Part shown: piece by piece, positions 6,816 through 14,915 of the stretch | Position numbering within the stretch: position 1 is the first letter of the stretch | Layout of the letters: each line of letters opens with the position of its first letter | Assembly: GCA_937923945.1 (NCBI GenBank) | Contig: CALDWC010000034.1 | Span: forward strand, 1-28,350 | Length of the DNA stretch: 28,350 nt | DNA from: an uncultured Treponema sp. | GTDB taxonomy: Bacteria > Spirochaetota > Spirochaetia > Treponematales > Treponemataceae | Direction of reading: 5' to 3' | The notes under the pieces: generated by a model | Told to the model about the DNA's origin: nothing | The model's database searches: none | Seen by the model: the letters and a program-made list of their open reading frames with translations, nothing else | Program-made: the position numbers and the translations under genes

Positions 6816-7180
6816 AAGGGATGGAAGGCGTGTTTGCAAACTTAAAAAATATCACGGCAGAGATGCTGAAAAAATCCGCTGAAGTTGCACAAGAGACGGC
6901 GGCGGAAATGGAGCGCTATGCAAAAGAAACGGCACGCTGGCACGACCGCACCGGAGACGCTCGGAAAGGTTTAACGGGAAGCGCCGACATTTCAAGTAAT
7001 GCAATATCGGCAAGTATTCATCAAGACCTTTACGGACAAACCGGCAAAAAGTATGGCTGGAATTTGGAGCACGATTACGGCGGCAAGTATGCAATCTTGG
7101 AAGAGACGCGCAATACGCACGCCAATATGTTTTTTGACGGCATTGCAAAAGCGTGTGAGGACACCATAAACAAAATATGA
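6812..7180 (+). CDS. HK97 gp10-like tail component
   Basis: This 122-residue protein begins with a long amphipathic helix (EGVFANLKNITAEMLKKSAEVAQETAAEMERYAKETA). It continues with WHDRTGDARKGLTGSADISSNAISASIHQDLYGQTGKKYGWNLEHDYGGKYAILEETRNTHAN and a C-terminal helix. The pattern 'RTGxAR..L.G......G..YG..LE...GGKYAILE' is the signature I associate with the HK97 gp10 / tail-completion family. It sits between head closure and tail terminator genes, overlapping both by ATGA, and is probably part of the neck or tail-end assembly. Confidence 0.75.
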   Translation: MKGMEGVFANLKNITAEMLKKSAEVAQETAAEMERYAKETARWHDRTGDARKGLTGSADISSNAISASIHQDLYGQTGKKYGWNLEHDYGGKYAILEETRNTHANMFFDGIAKACEDTINKI

Positions 7181-7551
7181 GAGCGGCGATTTATCAAGAG
7201 CTTAAACAATTGTATCCGGTTTATTATGTGGGCAATGTACAAAAGACGACGGAACTTCCGTTTGTGATTTTGTCGTTTGGGACGCCGATACGAACGCAGC
7301 TTGGAAACTGGCAAACCTTTTATGTTTCGTGTTATGCACCGCTCGGAAACTTTGCGTTACTTGATACGATGTGCGAACGCATTATTGCGGCGTTGGATAA
7401 AAGACACATAGCACGGTTAAATGATGAAAATAACGGAGTGTTTTATGTGCAGTTTGATAATTGCACGGGCGACGATGTGGAAAGCCGCCTCAATGCAATT
7501 ACAAGACAATTAAATTTTAGGGTTCCTATCTTTGGTGGGAATTATATGTAA
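7177..7551 (+). CDS. Tail terminator protein
   Basis: The 124-residue product contains MRAAIYQELKQLYPVYYVGNVQKTTELPFVILSFG and YVSCYAPLGNFALLDTMCERIIAALDKR, then a beta-rich end. This alternation of a first helix, a strand 'PFVILSFG', a central 'xVSCYAPxG' strand and a helix is typical of tail terminator (minor tail U/gpU-like) proteins, which cap the growing tail tube and stop its elongation. The ATG overlaps the TGA of the gp10-like gene by four bases, implying coupled translation. It directly precedes the major tail protein gene, which agrees with the standard siphovirus gene order. Confidence 0.68.
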   Translation: MRAAIYQELKQLYPVYYVGNVQKTTELPFVILSFGTPIRTQLGNWQTFYVSCYAPLGNFALLDTMCERIIAALDKRHIARLNDENNGVFYVQFDNCTGDDVESRLNAITRQLNFRVPIFGGNYM

Positions 7552-7579
7552 AAACTTTTTTCATAAGTGAGGTAAAAAT

Positions 7580-8551
7580 ATGGAAAAGAAAAGCGAGTTC
7601 AGTTATTCTATCGGACTTACGGAAATTGCCGTCTTGAATGCAGACAAAAGTTTCCCGGCGCCGAATGACTGGGAGGACAAAAACGCACTAACCGGTGAAG
7701 TGAGAAAACACCGCGGCGGGCTTGTCGGAAAATCCGGCACATTTAATATTGACGGCTGGAAAGCAAGCGATTTTAAAATCGGCATAACATACGGCAAACG
7801 ATATGCTGAAGCCGATTTTGTTTCGACCGCTGCCGATAAAACAAAGGCGACCGTTGATGAAATGGTAACTGATTTCAATACCGTCTTTGAAAGTCTTGCC
7901 ACAAAGGGTATAAACCTTGAAGCGAAAAAAACCGCTCTCGGAGATGACTACGACGCGGAGTATTTGAAAATCACGACAAAGAATGCAAACGATTTGCCGT
8001 TTTTTGCAAAGGTTGGTATCAACGGAAAACTCGGGCAGCTCCTCGGTATTACTGGCTGGGTTGCAACGAAAGAAGCAAAAAGTTTCAAAGATGATTTTGA
8101 AAAAGATAACGGGCAGTCGGTTGACCAAACAAGCGGGTTCGGACTTCGCTGCTCGATTAAAGAGCCGGACAAAATCAAAGGTACGAACTTAACAATGTCA
8201 TTTGCCGGTATGCCGCTTTCGATGTATGCAATGATGACGGGGAACTCATTCAATAAGGAGGTGGGAGAGCTCTATATTGACAATGCAATGAATCCGCCGA
8301 ATCTTGCGGTACGCTATTTTGTAGAGCAGTATGAGGAAGGCAATCAGACAAAGGGAAATTTTACCCGCGTCAAGTGTGTTCTGTTTCCGAGTGTACAGTT
8401 GACACCGAACGGAAATGAGGCAAGCGAAAACAGTTACAACAACGAAGAGTTACAAGGTTCCGGCGGAGACAATAGCCGCAGTAACTTACCGTTGAAGTTT
8501 ATAAAAGAAGTGTCTCTTGCCGATTATAAAGAATTTGTCTTTGAGGTATAA
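7580..8551 (+). CDS. Major tail tube protein
   Basis: This 323-residue beta-rich protein lies between tail terminator and tail chaperone, the usual place for the tube subunit. The opening KKSEFSYSIGLTEIAVLNADKSFPAPNDWEDK is followed by EVRKHRGGLVGKSGTFNIDGWKASDFKIG, a tail-tube-like strand arrangement. Repeated DxxxATKGINLEAKKTALGDD-like loops give it a larger size than minimal tube proteins (about 150-250), so it may have an additional surface domain. A GTGAGG site precedes the ATG. There are 61 bases to the next gene, and the high-level tube subunit would be needed in many copies. The function is assigned mainly from context. Confidence 0.68.
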   Translation: MEKKSEFSYSIGLTEIAVLNADKSFPAPNDWEDKNALTGEVRKHRGGLVGKSGTFNIDGWKASDFKIGITYGKRYAEADFVSTAADKTKATVDEMVTDFNTVFESLATKGINLEAKKTALGDDYDAEYLKITTKNANDLPFFAKVGINGKLGQLLGITGWVATKEAKSFKDDFEKDNGQSVDQTSGFGLRCSIKEPDKIKGTNLTMSFAGMPLSMYAMMTGNSFNKEVGELYIDNAMNPPNLAVRYFVEQYEEGNQTKGNFTRVKCVLFPSVQLTPNGNEASENSYNNEELQGSGGDNSRSNLPLKFIKEVSLADYKEFVFEV

Positions 8552-8612
8552 GGGAAAATAAACGACCGCTTGCTTTGTAAAAGAAGCCGGCGGTTATCTT
8601 TGGGGTATAAAA

Positions 8613-9131
8613 ATGAAATGGCTTAAAAATCTTTTTGCGCAACTGAAACTCAAAAGAGAAATCAAAAAAGAAGTAAATAAATTTTACAAGGAAAATAAAA
8701 ACGATACGCTTGCCGATCGCTTTGCAAAACAAACATGCGAATGGGTAGAGCTTTTGTGGAACGGAACAAAGCAAAAGTTTTTAATTCACGTAACGAACTT
8801 TCAAGAGCTTTTACTGTGCGGGAGGTTTCCGAATGCAGCGCTCGCTTTTGTCAAAAATATAAGCGCAGGTCTTGATAAGGATACATTAAAAGCGGAAGAC
8901 TGGGAAGGCATCGATTTACAAAGAGCAAAAGAGGAACAGGAAGCATTTTTAATTGAACTTGCGCAGCGCTCGATGGTACAACCTTCTTATCGTGAGTGCT
9001 ACGATGCAATTTTAAAACTTCGAGGCATGGAAAACGGCTCAACCATCGATGATGTCATTCCGAAAGACTTTTTATATAACTTGCAATTGTGGTATTTGCA
9101 GCGTTGGGGCGATACACTAAAAAAAATTTAG
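8613..9131 (+). CDS. Tail assembly chaperone, short form (gpG-like)
   Basis: The 172-residue, mostly helical protein is situated between the major tail protein and the tape measure gene, where tailed phages place the tail assembly chaperone. Features are an N-terminal basic helix, LADRFAKQTCEWVELLWNGTKQKFLIHVTNF, and a C-terminal NLQLWYLQRWGDTLKKI ending at an amber codon. The last codons run through eight consecutive A residues (9119-9126) immediately before ATTTAG. A second open frame continues directly past this stop (9121-9372) without a start codon of its own, so a frameshifted long form is expected. The chaperone coats the tape measure protein before tail tube polymerisation and is not kept in the mature tail. 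Confidence 0.75.
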   Translation: MKWLKNLFAQLKLKREIKKEVNKFYKENKNDTLADRFAKQTCEWVELLWNGTKQKFLIHVTNFQELLLCGRFPNAALAFVKNISAGLDKDTLKAEDWEGIDLQRAKEEQEAFLIELAQRSMVQPSYRECYDAILKLRGMENGSTIDDVIPKDFLYNLQLWYLQRWGDTLKKI

Positions 9132-9372
9132 AAATGTTGACTACGCACGAATCGGGCGAGTTGCAAAATACTGGAGACGCGCACCGCACGAATACCTTGA
9201 CATAAAATTAAACAGGGCAGAAGCCTTTCTTTTTGATGAGGCGTGTTTGGTAGCGGTCGAAACGGAATACAAAGAAATAGAGGACAGGCGAAAAAAGCAA
9301 AAAGAAAAAGAAAAGCGGGAAGCGGAATTCAAAAAAGATATGGGAAAAATATTTTCCGGCAATGATACATAA
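9121..9372 (+). CDS. Tail assembly chaperone C-terminal extension, reached by +1/-2 frameshifting (gpGT-like)
   Basis: Between the amber stop at 9131 and the tape measure start there is an uninterrupted reading frame (codons beginning at positions 9121, 9124, 9127 and so on) that ends at TAA 9370-9372. It has no suitable ATG or ribosome binding site. From 9127 it reads FRNVDYARIGRVAKYWRRAP and later LNRAEAFLFDEA, then a Lys/Glu-rich helix, 81 residues to the end. This frame is +1 (equivalently -2) relative to the upstream ORF, not -1. The -1 frame closes at 9203-9205. A slip by +1 or -2 on the A run (9119-9126) would produce a fusion of about 252-253 residues. Tail chaperone pairs made by frameshifting are well known (lambda -1, Mu -2); the extension binds the tape measure protein. 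Confidence 0.75.
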   Translation, partial: KKFRNVDYARIGRVAKYWRRAPHEYLDIKLNRAEAFLFDEACLVAVETEYKEIEDRRKKQKEKEKREAEFKKDMGKIFSGNDT

Positions 9373-9384
9373 GAGAGCGAACAG

Positions 9385-12300
9385 ATGGAACAGCCATTAG
9401 GTGAATTATATGCGGAGCTGCGGCTCGATACAAGCAAGATGCACTCCGATGTTGAAATGTCAAACCGTGAACTTGCAAAACTTGAAGCGGATATTGACAA
9501 GACAACCGATGAGATAAATGTAAAGCTGGCGAAAATCGGAGGGGCGCTTTCATTAGGCGTTACGACGCCGCTTACGCTGATGGGAACGGCAGCACTCAAT
9601 ACCTTCACAAACTTTGAACAGGCGATGCAAAACACCTATTCCGTTATGGGCGCCGGTCAAAGTGAAATGGAGGCGCTCCGAAAGAAAGCGGAGGAGATGG
9701 GCGCCTCTACTCGCTTTAGCGCAAGTCAAGCGGCGGACGCGCTGTATAATTTAGGAAGTGCCGGACAAAATGCAAGCCAAGCGATGAGTTCTCTTGACGG
9801 TGTTTTACGCCTTGCGGGCGCGACCGGATCCGACTTGGCATTTACTTCAGGCACGATAGCAAGTACGCTTTCGCAATTTAATTTGACCGCCGATAAATCG
9901 GCACATATTGCAGATGTCTTTTCACAGGCGATTAGTAAGAGCCAAGCAAATATGACAAAGCTCTCATACTCGATGAAGTATGTAGGACCTGTAGCGTCGG
10001 GTTTAAATATCAGTCTTGAAACCGCAACCGCCGCATTGATGAATTTATATAACACCGGTTTCGGCGGGGAGCAGGCAGGTACTATTTTAAGAGCCGGCTT
10101 ACAAAAGTTAGCAAGCGGCACCGATGAGTTAAAAGACAAGCTCAAAAAATACGGGCTTACATACGATGATATAAATCCAAAAGTGAATAACCTTGCCGAT
10201 ATAATGGATAGATTAAAAGAGGCTAATATCGGCGTTACCGAAGCCAATGAACTATTTGGGGAGGCATCCTCCGCCGGTATGGCAAAACTCATTGAACAAG
10301 GCGGCGAAGCGATCCGCACGATGGACGGGCTTTTAACATCTTCCGATGGAGCCGCTGCGAAAATGCAGGAAATACAAAACGCCTCTTTTGCAAATACAAA
10401 GGCGGAATTGCAGAGCGCTTTTGAAGCCGTACAAATTACCATTATGTCAAATGTGATGCCGGCAATTGATACGCTTGCGAAGGGAGCGACAAGCGTTTTG
10501 AATTTTATCAATGAGTTACCGGTTGGAGTACAAACGGCGGGCACGGCACTTGCAACGCTGGCGGCGGCAGCGGGACCTTTATTACTTGTTGCGGTTGGCG
10601 TAAAAAAGATAAAAGCCGAAATGGCACAACTCAATATGGTGATGTCGGCTAATCCTATCTTTGCAATAGGCGCTGCGGTTGCAGCCGTTGGAGCGGTTGC
10701 GGCTGGTGTTGTTGCACAAGTAAAACGCTCTTATGCAGAGGCGGAAAAAGCAGCGGGCAAATACTATGAAAGAGCGGCATCTCTTGCAGACGAAGCAAAG
10801 TCAGCGCGCAGTAAAAATAATAGCATAAGTGCGCTTTTAGAAACATACGAAACGCTACATAATAAAACGGTCAAAACGACTGAAGAACAAGCGCGTTATA
10901 ATCAAACGCTCAATGAATTAAAAGAACTGGTTCCTGATATAGTAACGGGACAAGAAGCAATCGGTGACGCATATTTACAAAATGTTGAAAAAGCAAAAGC
11001 GGCGCAGCGCGAACTTTTAGAACTTGAAAAACAAAAAAAAGAACAGGCTCTTGCCGTTGCGCAAGCCGGTCGAGTTGAAGCACAAAAAACAGTAGATAAA
11101 TATAAACCTAATTGGGACAAAGCAAAAGAGCAACTTGACAAGGCGAATGCCGAAATGGTTGATTCTGAAAAACAAAGAGACCAAATAAGACGTCTTGTCG
11201 ATGTTTATGAAACAGCAGACAAAGAAAGAAGAGCAGAAATAGGAAAAGAACTTGAACAATTATCAGCTGCCATTGGTGAATATGCTTTTAGAGCGGATGA
11301 TGAATACGCTATTTCGGTAGGGAACAGTCTTGACACATTAGTAAACTTTGCAGAAGAAAAATTAAATAAATCATTAAAAAAAGCAGAGAAAGCATCGGGA
11401 AAGTTTGAAAAAATAAATGCAAAAATAGAAGATGCACAAAATATCATTGCGAATATTGACACATTAGAAAGAGAAATTGCAGCTATTGAAAATATGCAAA
11501 CGGCAAATGATACTGTCGATACAAAAAAAACACGTCAGCAATATGCCGATGAAGCAATGAAAGCATATCGGGAAAAAGCAAAACAGATAGATGATGAAGC
11601 TAAAAAAGCCGTAGAAGTCGGGGATAAAGCGTATGACGCTATCGATGAGAAAACAAAAGAAATAAAATCCAAAATTGACCAGCTTATAAAAATGTCCGGC
11701 GATGCGATTATTGACGGTGCCTTTTCAGGACACTCAATAGAACTGAAAGCCTTATATGCAGAATTAAACCGTTTGCAAGCCTTAAAAGAAAAAGGAAAAA
11801 GTTCCGGCGGTAAAAAAAGCGCTGAAGTCATTGATAACTCATATCAAGCGCAAATAAAAAAACTTGACGAAAGCTATCAAACACAATTACAACAAGCGAA
11901 AGACTTCGGTAAAGATATGAACGCTATCGAACAAGCGTGGCGGGACGAACGGGCAAAACTGATTGAAGGGTTTATTGACGCTGAAATTGCAAAGGAGCAA
12001 AAGAAAAACAAAGCGCTTTCCGATGCAGACGCACGAAGAAAAGCCGAAGCCGTTAAAACAAATAAAGATACAACCGTAACACTCGGAGACGAAAAATACA
12101 AAACACAATTTATGGGACCGGGACTTACTGCCGGTATCGCACGGACAAAAGCTACACGGGAACAATTAAAAAAAGACTTAGCATATATTTATGAACAAAT
12201 TGGCGCAATCAATGCAATGGGGCTTAACCTCGCCGTTGACAGTGCAGAAAAACAAGCAACGCTTGCATATCTTGACGAATTAAAAAAGAAAGCAGAAAGC

Positions 12301-14163
12301 ATCGAGATAGAACTCAATCCGAAATATAAAAGCAATGCAGATATAGTAAATGAATTAAAAGGGCTAGAAGGCGCAACTACTTCCGATTTAAAAAAGCAGT
12401 GGAATGAAATAAACAAACAAAAAGACACATATCTTAAAGATATTAAAGATGCCAAAGAAAGAGGGATAGGTGAATTTGAAGGCTTATCTCCTGAAAATGC
12501 AGATAAAAAAGAAGCTGAATTTAAAAAAAATGCTGATAAATTTGAAGCCGATTCAAAAGCCGCCGCCGCAAACGGAATTGTACAGGGTGTTTTAGGTATT
12601 GCAGACCAGATTTCCGGTATTATTGCACAAGCGATTGAAAACGGCGGACTTGACGGCATAAGTGCATTAAAAGCGTCCGGTGGTCTTTTAACGCAAATCG
12701 GCAGTTTAATACCTGGTGTAGGCGGAATAGTAACGGGAGCTGTTGGAAGTGCTTTAAGTATGGTCGGTTCTATTCTTGGAGCAATCAGGAATAGAAGCAA
12801 AAAAATTACGGAACAAGCGCGGCAAGATGCTAAAGAATTTAATGACGAAATTGCAAGGGTACAAGAGGAAAACATACAGCGCGCAAATACGCTTGCAGGT
12901 GAGGTTGCAAAAAACATTGCAAATAATTTTGCGCGACATAAAATAAATGCGGGAACAATTTTTGATACCTATGCACTTGATGTTGAAAAAAAGAGAATTG
13001 ACGGATTTTTAGATAAAGTAAAAGACTTAAAAACAGCAGCCTCTTTTACTTATCAACAGAAAAGAACAAGAAAAGTTGATAAATGGTGGGATCCACTTGA
13101 TTGGTTTCATGAAGAGGAAACATACTATACCACGGAAACGGCACAGTATACCGTTTCTCAAGTGCTGGAAAAATACAATGATGCAATGCAAAAAGGCGAT
13201 TATGAACTTGCAAAAAAATGGAAAGACTTTGCACAAAAGGCAATAGAAAAGGGATTAAAAGATGCTCATATAAGTGAGGGAAACATAGATCCGATTTCAG
13301 ATTACATGGGTAACCTCGACAATGCGTTATCACAATATGTTAAAACACGCGATATGAAAGCATTCAAAGAGGCTCTCAAACAACAGTTGTATGAAGCCTT
13401 AGTCAACAAAACAGTAACAAGTATTATATCAAAACGAATTGGGCAAGTATTTAATCAGATAGAATCGAATAATATTTCCTATGAAGAGGGAATGAAAAAA
13501 ATCGAAAGTATCGGAAATGAAGCGGCAAATCTTTTTGATGACATGAATAGACGGTTCGGGCTCGGCGCAGTACAAGCACAAAATGAGTGGACAAAAGTTG
13601 GCGATGCCATATCATCCTCTTTAAGCTCTGCACTGGGTAATGCCGCATATGATGCAGACTGGGGCAGTTTCAAAAAAGCATTTGCAGGCGAAATGAAAAA
13701 AGCCATTATCGAAAGTGCAATTCAGAGCGCCGGTGTAAAAGAAAAAGTCGATGCAATTATAAAAGGTGTTATGGCTGACGGTAAAATAACCGGAGATGAG
13801 GTCAATGATACAATCGGAAAAATGAAGCCGATGTTCGATACGCTTGAACATGATATGGCAGAAGTCGCAAAAATAGTAGAAGCACTATCCGGTGATAAAA
13901 CAATCGAAATGAAAGCGAAAGGTGAAATTATCCAACAGCTATCCGGTGCGGACAGAGACTGGTTTACCGAAGTGTTTCAAGAGGGCTTTTCTAAAATGAG
14001 CCTTGCCGTGCAGGAAACAAATATACAATATTTAGCCGCTTCGCAACTTATTATTAACACGGTGCATTTTACTTCTTACGATGGGAAAGTTTATATAACG
14101 GCAAATGAAAACACCGACTTAAAAGGGCTCATTACGGAAGTGGTGAAGGAGGTGGTAGCGTGA
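9385..14163 (+). CDS. Tail tape measure protein (TP901-type)
   Basis: At 1592 residues this is the longest gene, as expected for the protein that sets tail length. The N-terminal region contains the TP901 core: FTNFEQAMQNTYSVMG (about 73-88), GASTRFSASQAADALYNLGSAG (about 105-126) and the SKSQANMTKLSYSMKYVGP region near residue 200. Two hydrophobic segments follow (about 381-446 and 1062-1140), which could insert in the membrane during DNA ejection. Between and after them are long coiled coils rich in Lys, Glu and Ala. By the usual rule of about 0.15 nm per residue the tail would be around 240 nm. The segment from about 10800 to 13900 is more A-rich than the flanking genes. Its stop overlaps the GTG start of the next gene. 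A minus-strand 302-codon ORF inside it is a shadow. Confidence 0.95.
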   Translation: MEQPLGELYAELRLDTSKMHSDVEMSNRELAKLEADIDKTTDEINVKLAKIGGALSLGVTTPLTLMGTAALNTFTNFEQAMQNTYSVMGAGQSEMEALRKKAEEMGASTRFSASQAADALYNLGSAGQNASQAMSSLDGVLRLAGATGSDLAFTSGTIASTLSQFNLTADKSAHIADVFSQAISKSQANMTKLSYSMKYVGPVASGLNISLETATAALMNLYNTGFGGEQAGTILRAGLQKLASGTDELKDKLKKYGLTYDDINPKVNNLADIMDRLKEANIGVTEANELFGEASSAGMAKLIEQGGEAIRTMDGLLTSSDGAAAKMQEIQNASFANTKAELQSAFEAVQITIMSNVMPAIDTLAKGATSVLNFINELPVGVQTAGTALATLAAAAGPLLLVAVGVKKIKAEMAQLNMVMSANPIFAIGAAVAAVGAVAAGVVAQVKRSYAEAEKAAGKYYERAASLADEAKSARSKNNSISALLETYETLHNKTVKTTEEQARYNQTLNELKELVPDIVTGQEAIGDAYLQNVEKAKAAQRELLELEKQKKEQALAVAQAGRVEAQKTVDKYKPNWDKAKEQLDKANAEMVDSEKQRDQIRRLVDVYETADKERRAEIGKELEQLSAAIGEYAFRADDEYAISVGNSLDTLVNFAEEKLNKSLKKAEKASGKFEKINAKIEDAQNIIANIDTLEREIAAIENMQTANDTVDTKKTRQQYADEAMKAYREKAKQIDDEAKKAVEVGDKAYDAIDEKTKEIKSKIDQLIKMSGDAIIDGAFSGHSIELKALYAELNRLQALKEKGKSSGGKKSAEVIDNSYQAQIKKLDESYQTQLQQAKDFGKDMNAIEQAWRDERAKLIEGFIDAEIAKEQKKNKALSDADARRKAEAVKTNKDTTVTLGDEKYKTQFMGPGLTAGIARTKATREQLKKDLAYIYEQIGAINAMGLNLAVDSAEKQATLAYLDELKKKAESIEIELNPKYKSNADIVNELKGLEGATTSDLKKQWNEINKQKDTYLKDIKDAKERGIGEFEGLSPENADKKEAEFKKNADKFEADSKAAAANGIVQGVLGIADQISGIIAQAIENGGLDGISALKASGGLLTQIGSLIPGVGGIVTGAVGSALSMVGSILGAIRNRSKKITEQARQDAKEFNDEIARVQEENIQRANTLAGEVAKNIANNFARHKINAGTIFDTYALDVEKKRIDGFLDKVKDLKTAASFTYQQKRTRKVDKWWDPLDWFHEEETYYTTETAQYTVSQVLEKYNDAMQKGDYELAKKWKDFAQKAIEKGLKDAHISEGNIDPISDYMGNLDNALSQYVKTRDMKAFKEALKQQLYEALVNKTVTSIISKRIGQVFNQIESNNISYEEGMKKIESIGNEAANLFDDMNRRFGLGAVQAQNEWTKVGDAISSSLSSALGNAAYDADWGSFKKAFAGEMKKAIIESAIQSAGVKEKVDAIIKGVMADGKITGDEVNDTIGKMKPMFDTLEHDMAEVAKIVEALSGDKTIEMKAKGEIIQQLSGADRDWFTEVFQEGFSKMSLAVQETNIQYLAASQLIINTVHFTSYDGKVYITANENTDLKGLITEVVKEVVA

Positions 14164-14909
14164 GAATTTTTCACGGAGAAACGGAAATTAAAATACCAAA
14201 ATGGTTTACCGTATCGGGCGGCACGCTGAAGATTGACAACAAAACGCAAAAGGTAAACGGCGCACACGGGGAGCGAATTATCGGAGATGAAACTTTTACC
14301 GCACGAACATTTAAATGCACGGGCACGCTCGATGCCGTAAGTTATAGTGATGTCGAAATCCTGCGTTCAAAAATAACGGATATGCTCGCCGCTAAAATTT
14401 TGCGGGTATACCGAGGCGATTATGATACCGTCTATTACAATTGCATTTTAGACGGAGACGTTTCGGTGACGTATTATAACGGCGTCAACCTTGCACGGGT
14501 ATTGACGATGAGTTTCACTTTAAAAACGATTGAACCGTTCGGGTATGAAAAGAAAAAAGTATTGTTTCGAGAAGCGCATTTTTTAGAAAGCATTTTTATT
14601 AAAAGCAATTTTAAAATATATCCGAACATTTTGTTTTACGGAAATGCAGAATACTCAGGGGACTTGTTTTCGTGCGGCAGCAATAAATTAACGCTCACTA
14701 AAAATGTTATACTCGAAAAAAATGAAGCACTGCTTTTTACGAACGGCAGGTTATTAAAAACGACACGGAAAACAAAAACGCTTGAAGACGTTTCGCATTG
14801 TGTAGACGATGGAAGTGTGGTGCAGCCGATTTGTTTTTGTACCGGTGAAAATAAATTAACTATGATACAAGGGTCGTGTATTATTTTTTACCATGAAATG
14901 TATAAATAG
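14160..14909 (+). CDS. Distal tail protein (Dit-like)
   Basis: The 249-residue protein starts with GTG, overlapping the TGA of the tape measure gene as GTGA and preceded by a strong AAGGAGG site. The N-terminal part is beta-rich: EIKIPKWFTVSGGTLKIDNKTQKVNGAHGERIIGDETFTARTFKCTGTLDAVSYSDVEILRSKITDML. This includes the strand-turn pattern and the 'domain swap'-like region seen in Dit proteins that form the hub at the end of the tail tube. The second half (about 140-249) has additional strands ending with CFCTGENKLTMIQGSCIIFYH. Gene order, tape measure then Dit then host-recognition proteins, supports the call. Confidence 0.7.
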   Translation: MRIFHGETEIKIPKWFTVSGGTLKIDNKTQKVNGAHGERIIGDETFTARTFKCTGTLDAVSYSDVEILRSKITDMLAAKILRVYRGDYDTVYYNCILDGDVSVTYYNGVNLARVLTMSFTLKTIEPFGYEKKKVLFREAHFLESIFIKSNFKIYPNILFYGNAEYSGDLFSCGSNKLTLTKNVILEKNEALLFTNGRLLKTTRKTKTLEDVSHCVDDGSVVQPICFCTGENKLTMIQGSCIIFYHEMYK

Positions 14910-14915
14910 GAGTGA

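Noticed and set aside
9119..9125. Canonical -1 slippery heptamer A AAA AAA in the tail chaperone
   Set aside because: The heptamer is in the correct phase, but the -1 frame closes at 9203-9205. The well-formed downstream frame is +1/-2.
9726..10634. 302-codon ORF on the minus strand inside the tape measure gene
   Set aside because: It is fully antisense to the clear TP901-type domain, has Ala/Ser/Cys-rich low-complexity content typical of shadows and no ribosome binding site.
12189..12917. 242-codon minus-strand ORF inside the tape measure gene
   Set aside because: It is antisense to a good coding frame and compositionally a mirror of it. There is no start signal.
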